Assembly: GCA_035575135.1 (NCBI GenBank)
Contig: DATLYE010000075.1
Span: 1 to 64,000 of the forward strand
Origin: JANWXD01 sp035575135
Lineage (GTDB): Bacteria; Acidobacteriota; Terriglobia; Bryobacterales; Bryobacteraceae
Length of the DNA stretch: 64,000 bases
Direction: 5' to 3'
Shown: positions 28,049 through 38,100 of the stretch, piece by piece
Layout of the letters: the number at the start of each line of letters is the position of its first letter
Numbering within the stretch: the first letter of the stretch is position 1
Position numbers and translations under genes: made by a program
The notes under the pieces: model-generated
Seen by the model: the letters and a program-made list of their open reading frames with translations, nothing else
Told to the model about the DNA's origin: nothing
Database searches by the model: none

Positions 28049-30070
28049 CTACGGATTGAGCTCCAGCGTGACGCCGCGGAGGCAGAATCCGTCCCAGGGC
28101 TTGACGCCCGAAAAGACCAGATACATCGTCTGGCCGCGGGGCTGGATCCATTTTGAGGGCAGGCGGTAGCTGTGCGTTCCCTCCAAACCCCAGCCCTGGG
28201 TGTGGAACGCGGTCGTCCAAGGACCCCAGGGCTCGGGCGCGTCGTAGATTCCCCATCCGCCTTGGTGGTTGTAACCCAAGGCCATGAGGTAGCGCCTCGA
28301 GCCGGGATGGAACACGACGTCAACGCGCCCGCAGTGGTTCCGATATGTGAACACCGGGCCGCGGGCGGCGATGTCCCGAGTCCATACCGGCCGGCCGGAA
28401 GCGTCCAGGCGGACGAAAAACTCCCAGGCGGAGCGCTCACGCAAGCGGTCCTTGGGGGCACGGGCGAGGACAAGGTGATTGGAAGGCTCGTAGGCGCTCG
28501 CTCCGTCCTGCGAGTAGGTGTAGACGAATTCGTCGCGCGCATCCTGGTAGTTCTTGCCGAAGTTCAGGAACGCCGGTGAGCCGAAACTGACTTCGAACTT
28601 GAATCCCCACTGCCAACTGCGGCCGCGGTCTTCCGACCATGCCAACTGGGCGTTGTCCGTGTTCCGCACCCACATGTAAAGGACGCCGTCCACCATCACG
28701 AGGCCGCTCGCTTTGGGGCCGGCCCTGCCGTCTCCGGTGCGCTCGCCCGTGGGGGAGCGGACGTTGACGGCGCGGAAGGACTCCGGAGGCCCGATAATTT
28801 GCGCGAAACCCAGGCTTAACTTTTTCTCGACGCGCGGCTCGAAACCCCAACCGTCGCCATAGGCAGTAAATTGCGTATCGTCGTCCATCCAGGTGATCGG
28901 CCAGTTGTCGGAGTCAATCGCCTGGCATACGATCGCCGATTCGGGCGCAAAGGTGATCTTGCGGATCACGGGGCTGGGCGGGTAAGGAGGAGGCACGTCG
29001 AGCACTGCCATCAGCGGCTGGAACAGGTGCTGGTAGGCGGCGCGCCAGAAGCCGGCCGGTCCGGCGGGCTCCTCGAGCGCCGCGCCATAGCGGACCGCGA
29101 CCAGCTCCAGGCTGGGCACAACCAGCAGGATCTGGTGGCCCGCACCGGCGCCGGCGAACGCATCCCGCGGGACCGCAGGCCAGACGCCGTCCGCATTCGT
29201 CCACCAGCAGAGGCCCGACGCCGGATTGGGGTCGCCGCCACTCCGATCCGGCAGCGGTGTACCCGCGGGGGTCACCATTTTCTCAACCCAGGCCCGCGGG
29301 AAGATCTGCCGGCCGTTCCAGGAGCCCCGCTGGAGCATGAGCCGGCCCACAGCGGCGGTGGCCCGGGCGGTGAACGAGGCCCCACCCCAGTTAGCGTAGA
29401 GCTGCAAGCCGTCCACCTCATAGGCACGGCCGTATCCGACAGACCACTCCTCGTCCGGCACGCCGAGCGGTCTCATGACACGCTCCCGGAGTAAGGTTCG
29501 GATGTCCTGCTCCGGCGCGCCCTTCAAACTGGCCGTGACTGCGTAGGCCAGCGCAGCCATGCCCGGATTGCTGTAGGCGTAACGCGTGCCGGGCGCGAAC
29601 AGCACCGGCGCGCGGTTGATGGCGATCGAAAACGGATCCGGCTCGCGGCGCCAGAATGCGCCCTTCCAGCCGGGCAGCTCCATGTGCGGTCGGCCGTCCT
29701 GCTCGGCGTCCTCGATGCCGGAGGAGTGCGTGGCAAGCTGACGGATTGTGATCCTGGACTTCAACGGATCGTTGCGCCACGCCGGGATGAACTTTGCCGC
29801 CGGATCATCGAGGCTTATACGCCCGTCGCTCAGCGCGGCCAGCAGCGACGTGCCGCCGACCAGCGCCTTGGCCAGCGAGGCCGTGCCGTGGCGCCGGTCC
29901 GGTCCGCTGCCGGCGGCGTACCATTCGTAGACGACCTCGCCTCCCCGCAGGAGCAGCAGCGCGCGCGTCCTCCGCGCCGCCAGCGCGTCCTTGAGCGCAT
30001 CCAGTTCCGAGGGCTGCGCCGTGAAACCAGCGGCCAGCAGCCCCGCCGCAAGCAAAACGCGGATGTCCAT
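28049..30070 (-). CDS. Exported serine hydrolase (beta-lactamase fold) fused to a beta-propeller-like domain
   Basis: A 673-residue exported protein. After a signal peptide (MDIRVLLAAGLLAAGFTAQ), residues ~25-330 form a class C/penicillin-binding-protein-like hydrolase with SxxK in TASLAK near residue 65 and the Tyr motif YAYSNPG near residue 170. From ~345 to the end lies a beta-rich domain with WMDDDTQF, LAWSEDRGRSWQWGFKFEV and YLMALGYNHQGGWGIYDAPEPWGPW, as in five-bladed propeller glycosidase or DUF4185-like proteins. A carbohydrate-esterase plus glycan-binding role is plausible but unproven. The start at 30070 is preferred over 30100 because it begins the signal peptide. Confidence 0.8.
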   Translation of the reverse strand: MDIRVLLAAGLLAAGFTAQPSELDALKDALAARRTRALLLLRGGEVVYEWYAAGSGPDRRHGTASLAKALVGGTSLLAALSDGRISLDDPAAKFIPAWRNDPLKSRITIRQLATHSSGIEDAEQDGRPHMELPGWKGAFWRREPDPFSIAINRAPVLFAPGTRYAYSNPGMAALAYAVTASLKGAPEQDIRTLLRERVMRPLGVPDEEWSVGYGRAYEVDGLQLYANWGGASFTARATAAVGRLMLQRGSWNGRQIFPRAWVEKMVTPAGTPLPDRSGGDPNPASGLCWWTNADGVWPAVPRDAFAGAGAGHQILLVVPSLELVAVRYGAALEEPAGPAGFWRAAYQHLFQPLMAVLDVPPPYPPSPVIRKITFAPESAIVCQAIDSDNWPITWMDDDTQFTAYGDGWGFEPRVEKKLSLGFAQIIGPPESFRAVNVRSPTGERTGDGRAGPKASGLVMVDGVLYMWVRNTDNAQLAWSEDRGRSWQWGFKFEVSFGSPAFLNFGKNYQDARDEFVYTYSQDGASAYEPSNHLVLARAPKDRLRERSAWEFFVRLDASGRPVWTRDIAARGPVFTYRNHCGRVDVVFHPGSRRYLMALGYNHQGGWGIYDAPEPWGPWTTAFHTQGWGLEGTHSYRLPSKWIQPRGQTMYLVFSGVKPWDGFCLRGVTLELNP

Positions 30071-30182
30071 TCCGGACTCCGACACCGGACAAGTATACAC
30101 GCCTCCGCGTTGTCAACCAGCCGGCCGGCGCTTCGGGTCGGCCTGCAAGACCCTCGCGGGCGGCTTGCCAGTCGAACGCTTT

Positions 30183-31310
30183 CTAGCGCTGCTCCAGGGG
30201 AATCCAGGGACGGCCGTCCGGCTCTCCTTTGTATTCGGCCCGTGGCCGGATCAGCCGGTTGTTGCGGTACTGCTCGAGCACGTGCGCCGTCCAGCCCGAC
30301 ATGCGGCTTACGGCAAAGATCGGCGTGTAGAGATCAATGGGAATGCCGAGTGAGTAATACGTCGAGGCGGAGTAGAAATCCACGTTAGCGTTGAGGCCCT
30401 TGGCGGCCTTCATGTACTGCTCAATCTCTTTCGAGATGCGGTACAGCTCCAGGTGTCCGGTGCGGCGCCCGAGCTCCTCCGACAGCGCCCGCAGATGCGT
30501 GGCCCGCGGATCTTCGGTGCGGTACACCCTGTGGCCGAAGCCGGGGATCTTGAGCTTGTTGGCCAGTTTCTGCTTGACCATCTCGAGAGCCTTCTCGGGC
30601 GAGCCGGCTTCGAGCAGCATACGGATGACGTCCTGGTTGGCGCCGCCGTGCAGGGGACCTTTGAGCGCGCCGATGGCGCCGGTCACGGCCGAATAGATAT
30701 CGGAGAGCGTGGCGGCGATGACCCGTGCGGCAAAGGTCGAGGCGTTGAATTCATGATCCGCATGCAGGATCAGCGCCAGATCAAAGGCCCGCTCCATCAC
30801 GTCGTCCGGCCTGCGCCCGGTGAGCGTGTAGAGGAAGTTGGCGGCAAAACTCAGGGTGGGATCGCCCTCGACGGGCTCCTTGCCGTTGCGCAGCCGGTCG
30901 AAGGTGGTGACGATGGTGGCCGTCTGGGCGACCAGCTTCTCCGCCTTGCGCTGGTTGGCTTCCGGCGAGCTGTCCCCGGCCAGGGGATCGTAGTGCGCCA
31001 GCATGGAAACGGCCGTGCGCAGCACATCCATGGGAACCCCGTGCGGCACGCTGCGCAGGTACTCGACCACCGGGGCCGGCAGGGCGCGGTGGGCGGCCAA
31101 AGACGCTTTCAGTTCCCGGAGCTCCGAGAGGTTGGGCAGCCGCCCGTGCCAGAGCAGATACGCCACTTCCTCGAAGGTGGCGTTTTCGGCGAGCGTGTGG
31201 ATGTTGTAGCCGCGGTAGCTCAAAATGCCGGCTTCGCCGTCGATGTAACAGATCTCCGAGTCGGCGGCGACGACGCCCTCTAGACCTGCGCCGGTGGTGG
31301 TCACGGCCAT
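30183..31310 (-). CDS. gltA: Citrate synthase (or 2-methylcitrate synthase)
   Basis: A 375-residue citrate synthase condensing oxaloacetate with acetyl-CoA. Catalytic segments are GPLHGGAN near residue 222, PGFGHRVYRTEDPR near 260 and NVDFYSA near 315 (His, His, Asp). The short N-terminus (GLEGVVAADSEICYIDGEAGILSYRGY) is typical of type I enzymes from Gram-positives, Thermus and Acidobacteria, a group that includes 2-methylcitrate synthases. AGAGGAA precedes the ATG. No other TCA or methylcitrate gene adjoins it, so the assignment to citrate is by default. Confidence 0.9.
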   Translation of the reverse strand: MAVTTTGAGLEGVVAADSEICYIDGEAGILSYRGYNIHTLAENATFEEVAYLLWHGRLPNLSELRELKASLAAHRALPAPVVEYLRSVPHGVPMDVLRTAVSMLAHYDPLAGDSSPEANQRKAEKLVAQTATIVTTFDRLRNGKEPVEGDPTLSFAANFLYTLTGRRPDDVMERAFDLALILHADHEFNASTFAARVIAATLSDIYSAVTGAIGALKGPLHGGANQDVIRMLLEAGSPEKALEMVKQKLANKLKIPGFGHRVYRTEDPRATHLRALSEELGRRTGHLELYRISKEIEQYMKAAKGLNANVDFYSASTYYSLGIPIDLYTPIFAVSRMSGWTAHVLEQYRNNRLIRPRAEYKGEPDGRPWIPLEQR

Positions 31311-31470
31311 GAATTCCTCTGCTCCCTGTTTTGTCTCGGAACGGCTCCCTGGGCCTGCCGGAGACCTTCATTGTAGAGAACGCCCGCCACTGCGCGCAAG
31401 CACCGCGGACTTGCATTTGGTGCGTGGAATGAGGCAAGCTGTATGGTTTTCCGTGAGCGCGGGCGACCGC

Positions 31471-32427
31471 ATGCGCATTCGGGTTCTCTACCACGACCAC
31501 TGCTTCGACGGAGCGGCCTCGGCCGCTTTGTTCAGCCGTTTCCTCGAAGGAACCTTCTATCCGCAGGCCGAGTTCCTGTTCACCGGACTCGCCCACAAAG
31601 CCACGCAGATCTTCGAAGACCACCTCTTTGACGGCGACGAAAATGCGATCGTAGATTTCAAGTACGCGCCGCATCCGCGCCTCACCTGGTGGTTCGATCA
31701 CCACCAGAGCGCCTTTCTGGCGCCGGAAGACGAGGAACATTTCCGCCAGGACCGGAGCGGGAAGAAAATGTACGATCCCAGTTTCCCCTCCTGCACGCGC
31801 TTCATCGCGACAGCCACCCGGGCCAAATGGGGCTTTGAGGCTCCTGATCTGGCCGAGCTGGTGCAGTGGGCCGATATTATTGACGGGGCCCAGTACCCGG
31901 ACGCCCGCAGCGCCGTCGAACTCCGCGAACCGGCCACCCAACTCACGCTCGTGATCGAGAGCGCCAAGCGCCCGGGAATCGTCGAGCGCATCATCCGCTG
32001 GATGCGCCATCTGCCTCTTGCCGAGATCATGGCGCAGCCGGAGATCCGGGAGCTGTACGCGCCGCTCTACGAACAACACATGCAATCCATTGAGATCATC
32101 CGGCGGCGGGCCGTGCAGAAAGACGGCGTGGTCTTTTTCGATCTCGTCGAAGACGGTCTGGACAGCTACAACAAATTCATCCCCTACTATCTGTTTCCCA
32201 CCGCCATCTACACCGTCTCGGTAAGCACCTCCAGTTTCCGGACGAAGGTCTCCGTAGGTTCCAACCCCTGGGCGCCGGAGACGCCGCGGCACAACCTCGC
32301 CAGTTTGTGCGAGCGCTACGGCGGAGGCGGCCACGCACGCGTAGGTGCCATCAGCTTCGACCTTGACGCCGTGGAGGCGGCCCGCCGCGCGGCCGCCGAA
32401 ATTGTCGAGGTCCTCCGCCGCAACTGA
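31471..32427 (+). CDS. DHH-family phosphoesterase
   Basis: A 318-residue protein with the DHH/DHHA1 architecture. HDHCFDGAASA near residue 8 and the name-giving DHH at 76-78 (WWFDHHQSA) form the metal site, and RYGGGGHARVGA near residue 290 is the DHHA1 substrate loop. Family members include RecJ, nanoRNases and cyclic-dinucleotide hydrolases; the nearest functional class here is unclear because the first motif (HDHCFDG) is unlike NrnA. The start at 31471 begins the conserved region; a GTG at 31453 is also possible and there is no good ribosome site. Confidence 0.8.
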   Translation: MRIRVLYHDHCFDGAASAALFSRFLEGTFYPQAEFLFTGLAHKATQIFEDHLFDGDENAIVDFKYAPHPRLTWWFDHHQSAFLAPEDEEHFRQDRSGKKMYDPSFPSCTRFIATATRAKWGFEAPDLAELVQWADIIDGAQYPDARSAVELREPATQLTLVIESAKRPGIVERIIRWMRHLPLAEIMAQPEIRELYAPLYEQHMQSIEIIRRRAVQKDGVVFFDLVEDGLDSYNKFIPYYLFPTAIYTVSVSTSSFRTKVSVGSNPWAPETPRHNLASLCERYGGGGHARVGAISFDLDAVEAARRAAAEIVEVLRRN

Positions 32428-32470
32428 CGCCGGGCCGCCGCCGTGTTGTATTCTGGCGGCAGGAGGGTGC

Positions 32471-33112
32471 GTGGACACTCCGGAACCGATCCCGGCCGCC
32501 GTGTCGGCCGCGCCGCCGGACGAAGAAGCGCTGGTGGCACGGGCGCAGGCCGGAGACGCCCAAGCCTTCGCGGAACTGGTTGAGCGCTACGAGCGCAAGA
32601 TCTTTCGTCTGGCCCGGCACATCACCGGCAATGACGAGGATGCCGAGGATGTGCTCCAGGAGACCTTCCTGAAGGCCTACGAAAACCTGCCCGGGTTTCA
32701 GGGACAGTCGAAATTCTACACCTGGCTGGTGCGCATCGCGGTGAACGAGGCCCTGATGAAGCTGCGCCGGCGCAAGACCGCAAAGGTGGTCTCCCTCGAT
32801 GAGACCATAGACACCGGCGAAGAGACCATGGCGCGGGAAATTGCCGTCTGGGAGGACAACCCGGAGGAGCAGTACTCGCGGGAGGAGTTGCGCCGGATCC
32901 TCGAGGAGGCGATCGAAAGCCTCGCACCCCTCTACCGCACCGTGTTTGTGCTCCGTGACGTGGACGAGCTCTCCACTGAGGAGACGGCGGAAGCGCTGGG
33001 CATCTCGGTTCCGGCGGTCAAAAGCCGGTTGCTGAGGGCACGACTGCAACTGCGGGACAAGCTGACGCGCTTCTTCAAGCGCAAGCAGGAGGATCTGTTT
33101 GCTTACCTGTAA
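32471..33112 (+). CDS. ECF RNA polymerase sigma factor (RpoE-like)
   Basis: A 213-residue sigma factor with an acidic/Pro-rich N-terminal tail (1-22), sigma2 (LVARAQAGDAQAFAELVERYERKIFRLARHITG, EDAEDVLQETFLKAYENL) and sigma4 (LAPLYRTVFVLRDVDELSTEETAEALGISVPAVKSRLLRAR) with its helix-turn-helix. A GTG start is fixed by AGGAGGG just upstream. It overlaps the downstream zinc-finger gene, which is probably its anti-sigma factor. Confidence 0.9.
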   Translation: MDTPEPIPAAVSAAPPDEEALVARAQAGDAQAFAELVERYERKIFRLARHITGNDEDAEDVLQETFLKAYENLPGFQGQSKFYTWLVRIAVNEALMKLRRRKTAKVVSLDETIDTGEETMAREIAVWEDNPEEQYSREELRRILEEAIESLAPLYRTVFVLRDVDELSTEETAEALGISVPAVKSRLLRARLQLRDKLTRFFKRKQEDLFAYL

Positions 33113-33344
33113 GCAGTTTCTGGACGAGCTGGCGGATTATCTGGACGGCGGGATCGCCGAGGAGCTGCGCCGGGAACTGGACGGGCACCTGGCCGAATGC
33201 CCGAACTGCTGGGTCATCGTGGACACCACCAAGAAGACGCTCCGGATTTACAAGGGAATGGAAGCGAAGCCGCTGTCGCCGGAGCTCCACGAGCGACTGA
33301 TGAAAGCCTTGCAGCAGAAAATGGCCCGGCGCCCGGGCTCGTAG
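33099..33344 (+). CDS. Soluble zinc-finger anti-sigma factor
   Basis: An 81-residue protein with the ZAS motif H30-x3-C34-x2-C37 (GHLAECPNCW), plus a cysteine at position 4. It starts at a TTG with AGGAGG six bases upstream and overlaps the sigma gene by 14 bases, so the two are translationally coupled. There is no transmembrane segment or long C-terminal sensory domain, so it would hold the sigma factor in the cytosol and respond through its zinc site (inference from the RsrA/ZAS family). Confidence 0.8.
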   Translation: MLTCKQFLDELADYLDGGIAEELRRELDGHLAECPNCWVIVDTTKKTLRIYKGMEAKPLSPELHERLMKALQQKMARRPGS

Positions 33345-33365
33345 GCGCCCCGCTCAGGCGCGGCT

Positions 33366-35078
33366 TCAGGTGCGCGCGAGTCCCTTGCCTTCGATGATGG
33401 TGATCACCTGGCCCGCCGCGACGCCGGGGATCTTGTCCACGATCCCGCTCGGCCAGTGCACCTCTATGTCAGCCTTTTCGGCCTTGCCCAGTCCGAAGTG
33501 TACCCGCAGGTCGTTCTGGGACAGGTAGCTGCCGCCGGAGCGCACTTCGTCCATCTGCCGCCGGCCTCCCTCGGGCGTGCAGTACACACGAGCCCCGATC
33601 CCGGAGCGGTTCGATTTCACCCCCACGGTCTTCACCTTGATCCAGTGGTTCTTGACGGAGCTGTCGCATCGCAGCAGCTGCGGATAGTCGTTGACGCAGT
33701 TGACCACGATATCTATGTCGCCGTCGTTGTCGAAATCGCCGAAGGCGCAGCCCCGGCCCGGGACCTGCTCGAGGATTCCCGGACCCGCTGCGAGCGAGAC
33801 GTCGTCAAACCGGCCGTTCCCCAGGTTACGGTACAGCACCTTGCGCTGCCGGTAGCCGGAATCGCCCTCGTCACCCACCTCGGGATAGACATGGCCGTTG
33901 GTGGTCAAGATATCGGGCCAGCCGTCATTGTCGAAGTCGAAGAAGCCGGCGCCCCATCCCAAAAAACGCGTATTCCGCCCCAGGCCGCTCTGGAAGGTGG
34001 CGTCCTCGAAAAAATTCTTGCCGAGATTCCGGTACAAGCTCGAGGTGTCGCCTGCAAAGTTCGTCTTGACGATGTCGAACCAGCCGTCGCCGTCGTAGTC
34101 CGCCACCGAGACGCCCATCCCGGCCTGCGTCTTTCCGTCGGGGCCGAAGGCGACGCCGGCCTCGATGCCGATCTCGGTGAAGGTTCCGTCCCGGTCGTTG
34201 CGGTAAAGCGCCGAAGAGCTGGAGTCGTTGGCGACGTAGATATCGGGCCAGCCGTCGTTGTCGAAGTCACACACCACAACTCCCAGACCGTAAGTGCCCG
34301 GCGTGTTCAGGATGCCCGCCTTCTCCGAAACATCGGTAAACGTGCCGTCGCCGTTGTTGTGGAAAAGAATGTTTTTCCCGCCCGGAAGCCCCGGCGGACC
34401 GCAGGCCACCATCAAGCCGCGGTACAGGCAGGGCCCGGTCTCCGGAAGCGGCGCAGTACGCGGATCGAAGTCAATGTAGTTGGCGACGAACAGATCCAGG
34501 AAGCCGTCTTTGTCGTAGTCCAGAAACGCGCAGCCCGTGTTCCAGCGCCGGATCTTGCCGCCACCCGTGGTGATGCCCGCCTTGCGAGACACGTCGGTGA
34601 ACTTGCCGTTGCCGTCGTTGTGGTACAGCGCGTTTTCGCCCCAGTAGGTGACGAACAGGTCGTCCCAGCCGTCGTTATCATAGTCGCCTACACAGACGCC
34701 TTGGCCCCATCCGGTGCGCACCAGGCCTGCCTCGACCGTCACATCCGTGAAGGTTCCATCGCGGTTGTTTTTGTAAAGTCGGTTGGTCGGCGCCCGATCG
34801 GGGGGCCATTTGGCTTCGAAGCGCGTACCGTTCACCAGAAAAATATCCAGCCAGCCGTCATTGTCGTAATCAAAGAAGGCCACGCCGCACCCGGTGGTTT
34901 CCAGCAAGTACCGGTTGCGCTTTTCGTCCCCGAAGATCGTCTTGGCGCGCAGTCCCGCCTCGCGCGCGACGTTGACGAACTGCACGGGCAGGGGCTGTCC
35001 GCGCACGAGCTGGTCGAAGGTGAACACGATGACCGAGCGGCAGAGAGACGCAATAAAATCCCGGCGCGTTCGGCGCAT
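33366..35078 (-). CDS. FG-GAP/ASPIC-UnbV (CRTAC1-like) secreted protein
   Basis: A 570-residue exported protein. A Tat-like start (MRRTRRDFIASLCRS) is followed by about seven FG-GAP beta-propeller blades, each with a calcium loop such as FFDYDNDGWLDIF, VGDYDNDGWDDLF and VCDFDNDGWPDIY. The C-terminal UnbV/ASPIC domain (from ~470) has EVRSGGSYLSQNDLRVHFGLG. CRTAC1 proteins are expanded in Acidobacteriota and Planctomycetota and are thought to act in cell-surface polysaccharide or matrix binding. It is transcribed independently between the sigma/anti-sigma pair and the TonB receptor. Confidence 0.9.
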   Translation of the reverse strand: MRRTRRDFIASLCRSVIVFTFDQLVRGQPLPVQFVNVAREAGLRAKTIFGDEKRNRYLLETTGCGVAFFDYDNDGWLDIFLVNGTRFEAKWPPDRAPTNRLYKNNRDGTFTDVTVEAGLVRTGWGQGVCVGDYDNDGWDDLFVTYWGENALYHNDGNGKFTDVSRKAGITTGGGKIRRWNTGCAFLDYDKDGFLDLFVANYIDFDPRTAPLPETGPCLYRGLMVACGPPGLPGGKNILFHNNGDGTFTDVSEKAGILNTPGTYGLGVVVCDFDNDGWPDIYVANDSSSSALYRNDRDGTFTEIGIEAGVAFGPDGKTQAGMGVSVADYDGDGWFDIVKTNFAGDTSSLYRNLGKNFFEDATFQSGLGRNTRFLGWGAGFFDFDNDGWPDILTTNGHVYPEVGDEGDSGYRQRKVLYRNLGNGRFDDVSLAAGPGILEQVPGRGCAFGDFDNDGDIDIVVNCVNDYPQLLRCDSSVKNHWIKVKTVGVKSNRSGIGARVYCTPEGGRRQMDEVRSGGSYLSQNDLRVHFGLGKAEKADIEVHWPSGIVDKIPGVAAGQVITIIEGKGLART

Positions 35079-35144
35079 GAAAAAAGCGAAGGGCGCCGGA
35101 ACCTCGGCACCCTTCTTCTTAAGGTAACAGGTCTGCTCCGCGCG

Positions 35145-38100
35145 TTAGAAGTCCAGGCGCAACGCGAACTGGATGCGGCGCATGATTCCCAGGCCGCCCG
35201 GCGCCAGGCCTCCGATCCGGCCCACATCCGGGGACGTGACGTTGGCATTGGGCTGGCCAAGGTTCGTGACATTGAACGTGTTGTAGGTCTCGAAGCGGAA
35301 GGTGAGATTGTACTGCTCATTGAGCGGGAACCGCTTGGCCAGCGCCAGATCCTGGTTGAAGTACCTGGGCCCGCGCAGCGTATTGCGCCCGTAGTTTCCA
35401 AACTGGTTGTTGGGCGGGATCAGGAACGGACCGCCGAGTCCCCCGACGATCCACTGATCGCGTGTACGCTTGGCCGGATACGGGCTTCCCTGGCCGCGGT
35501 CGGGCCGGTTGCCCGGGCCGGCGTTCGGACGGATGAACCGGGACGGATCCGGGTTGTCGAAGAACGGCGTGAACGGCAGGCCGCCGTAGATGAGCGTGAT
35601 GCCGTTCAGCTGCCAGTGGCCGAGCACGAGATCGAGCCCCTTGCTCCAGTTGTTGCCCCAGCGTTTGCCGCGCCCGAAGGGCAGCTCCCAGAGCTGGTTG
35701 ATGTTGAACATGTGTTTGCGGTCCCAGTCGGCCACGCCGCGGCCCAGATCCCGCCGGTAGAGGAATTCGAACGATCCGGCGTCCTGAATCGAACGGCTGA
35801 GCGTGTACCAGCCGCTGATCTGATAGCCGCGTGCGAAGCGCTTGTCGAGCTTGATTTGCAGCGAGTCGTACTGGCTCGTGGCGCAGTTGCAGTAGAAGTC
35901 AATCGCCTGCGTCCAGCCGTACGGTTTGAGGAACCCGAAAAACGGCTTGCGGATGTTCGCATCCGCGATGCCCGGCACGAAAGCCGGTTCGTTCACATTG
36001 AAGGCAGGGCCGTCACCCGTGAACACGTGCCGCCCCACATTGCCCACGTAGGCGATCTCCGCCGACAGCGTCGGCGTCACCTGGCGCTGCAGCGTGACGT
36101 TGTACGCCATCGTGCGCGGCATGCGCAGGTTCTCCGGACGCGCCTTGCCAGAGACGCCGTCCGGTAAACGGAAACGGCCGTTCGGGCCCGGCTGCGGGAA
36201 GGTGGGCGAAGGCGGACCTTGCGCCAGGCTGAAGATGCTGCTGAACGCGTTGGGCGCCCGCAGGTCCTGAATGGCGAGCACGGGAAGGTTCTGCGTGACG
36301 TTGTGACCGAAAATGGAGCCGAACGTACCCAAGGCGTAGCTCCAGCCATAGCCCGCCCGGATCACGGTCTTCGGCGTGATCTGATAGGCGACCCCGAGCC
36401 GAGGGGCGAAGTTGGTCCACTTCATCTCCTGGATTCCATGGTCGGAGACGCCGCCCACGCCGAACACGGCGATCTCACCGGTGCTCAGATCGAGCTGCCC
36501 GCCTTTACCCGGACCATTCACCTTCTCTGGGAAGACCTGCTCCCAGCGCAGACCGTAGTTCAGGGTCAGCCTGGGCGTGATGCGCCAGGTGTCCTGCCCG
36601 TACCAGAAGAAGCGCTTCTGTCGCTCCGCCGCATCGGTCGTGGGGCTGACGTAGCGCCGCAGCGTTGTCGCCTGCCCGAGCAGGAACGTAGCCACGCCGA
36701 GGCCCTGGACGGTTTCGCCGGCGGCAGTCACAAACCCGGTGTAACCCGGGCTGAAGGAGACTTCCCCGGCACGGTGTGCGTCGCTCGGTACGCGCAGTTG
36801 CATCGCGTAGCGGATATCCGCCCCGAACTTGATGCTGTGGTTGCCGCGGATTTTGGTGGTGTTGTTCACCCACTGGAACTGCTGCTCCTCCTGCTGCAAC
36901 GGGCAGTTGCACTGATTGATGCCCAGCGCGTAGCCGAAGCGGAAATCACCGTCGCCGCCGATGAAAAACGCCGGCATCCCGGAGGTGAAGATCGGGTCCT
37001 GATTCACGCCGGGCACCGAGTTGAGGTTGGGGATCCCTGCATCGGCCGCGGGAGTCTGCCCCACCCCGTGCGGCAGCACGTTGACCCGGTACCGCATGAA
37101 CCCGAACCGCCATTCCGTCAGAAATGTCGGACTGAGGGTGTGGTTGTAGCCCACCGCCAGGCTCTGATTGCGCACCTTGGACTGGCCGGCGAAAAAGATG
37201 TTGTCCAGAGCGGGTCCGCCCAGTAGCTCACCAAATGCGCCCGGAGCGCTCTTGTTAAACTGCGCGAAGCTGTAGCGGCCGAACATGGAGGCGTTGTCGC
37301 TGGCGAACCAGTCCACGCGCACGTCGAACTGCTCGCTGTCGAACTTTTCGGTGCCAGTGGCCGAGAAATTGCGCCGGAATGGCGATCCGCCCGGGTCGCG
37401 AGCGTTCGGCAGGGGAAGCTGGTTGATCAACCGCAGGGCCTGCGGGCTGAGGCGCGCAGCGGGGATCTTGTTCAGGATGCCTCCGTCTTCGAACGCCAGC
37501 CGCCCTTGCCCGGTCACGGGGTCGCCCGTCAGAGGATCAAAAATCATGTTCCTTTGTAACGGGACCAGACGCCCGGCGGTGGTGCGAACCATCGGCGCTC
37601 CGGCGAGCGGTTCCAGGTATTCACTGAAATCTCCCTGCCGCGCCTTCGCCGTCGGCACCTGTGTCAGCACCGAGGAACCCGTCCGGCGCCGTGTCCCCTG
37701 GTAGTCACCGAAAAAGAAGAGCTTGTCCTTCTTGATGGGTCCCCCGAGCGTGCCACCGAACTGATTCCACTTCACCGGGGGTACGCCCGCTCTTTCGGCG
37801 GGGTTGAACGGGTTCTTGGCGAAGACCTGGAAGCCGGGCGAGTTGTTGCGCAGATACTCGAACAGCGATCCGTGCAGTTCGTTCGTGCCGGATTTGGTCT
37901 GCACGGTCACCATGCCGGAGGTCGCCAGCCCGAACTCGGCATCGTAATTCTGGGTGATCACTTTGGCTTCGGAAATGGCGTCCATGACCGGGTTAATGAC
38001 GATGATTCCGAGAATGGGGTCTTGATTGTCGGTCCCATCCAGCAGATAGCCCGTGCCGCTGAAATGCTGTCCGCCCACCATGATCTGGGCGCTGCCCTGG

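Noticed and set aside
33456..36167. 903-residue plus-strand frame over the FG-GAP and TonB genes
   Set aside because: It spans two independent minus-strand genes and the gap between them, so it is a shadow.
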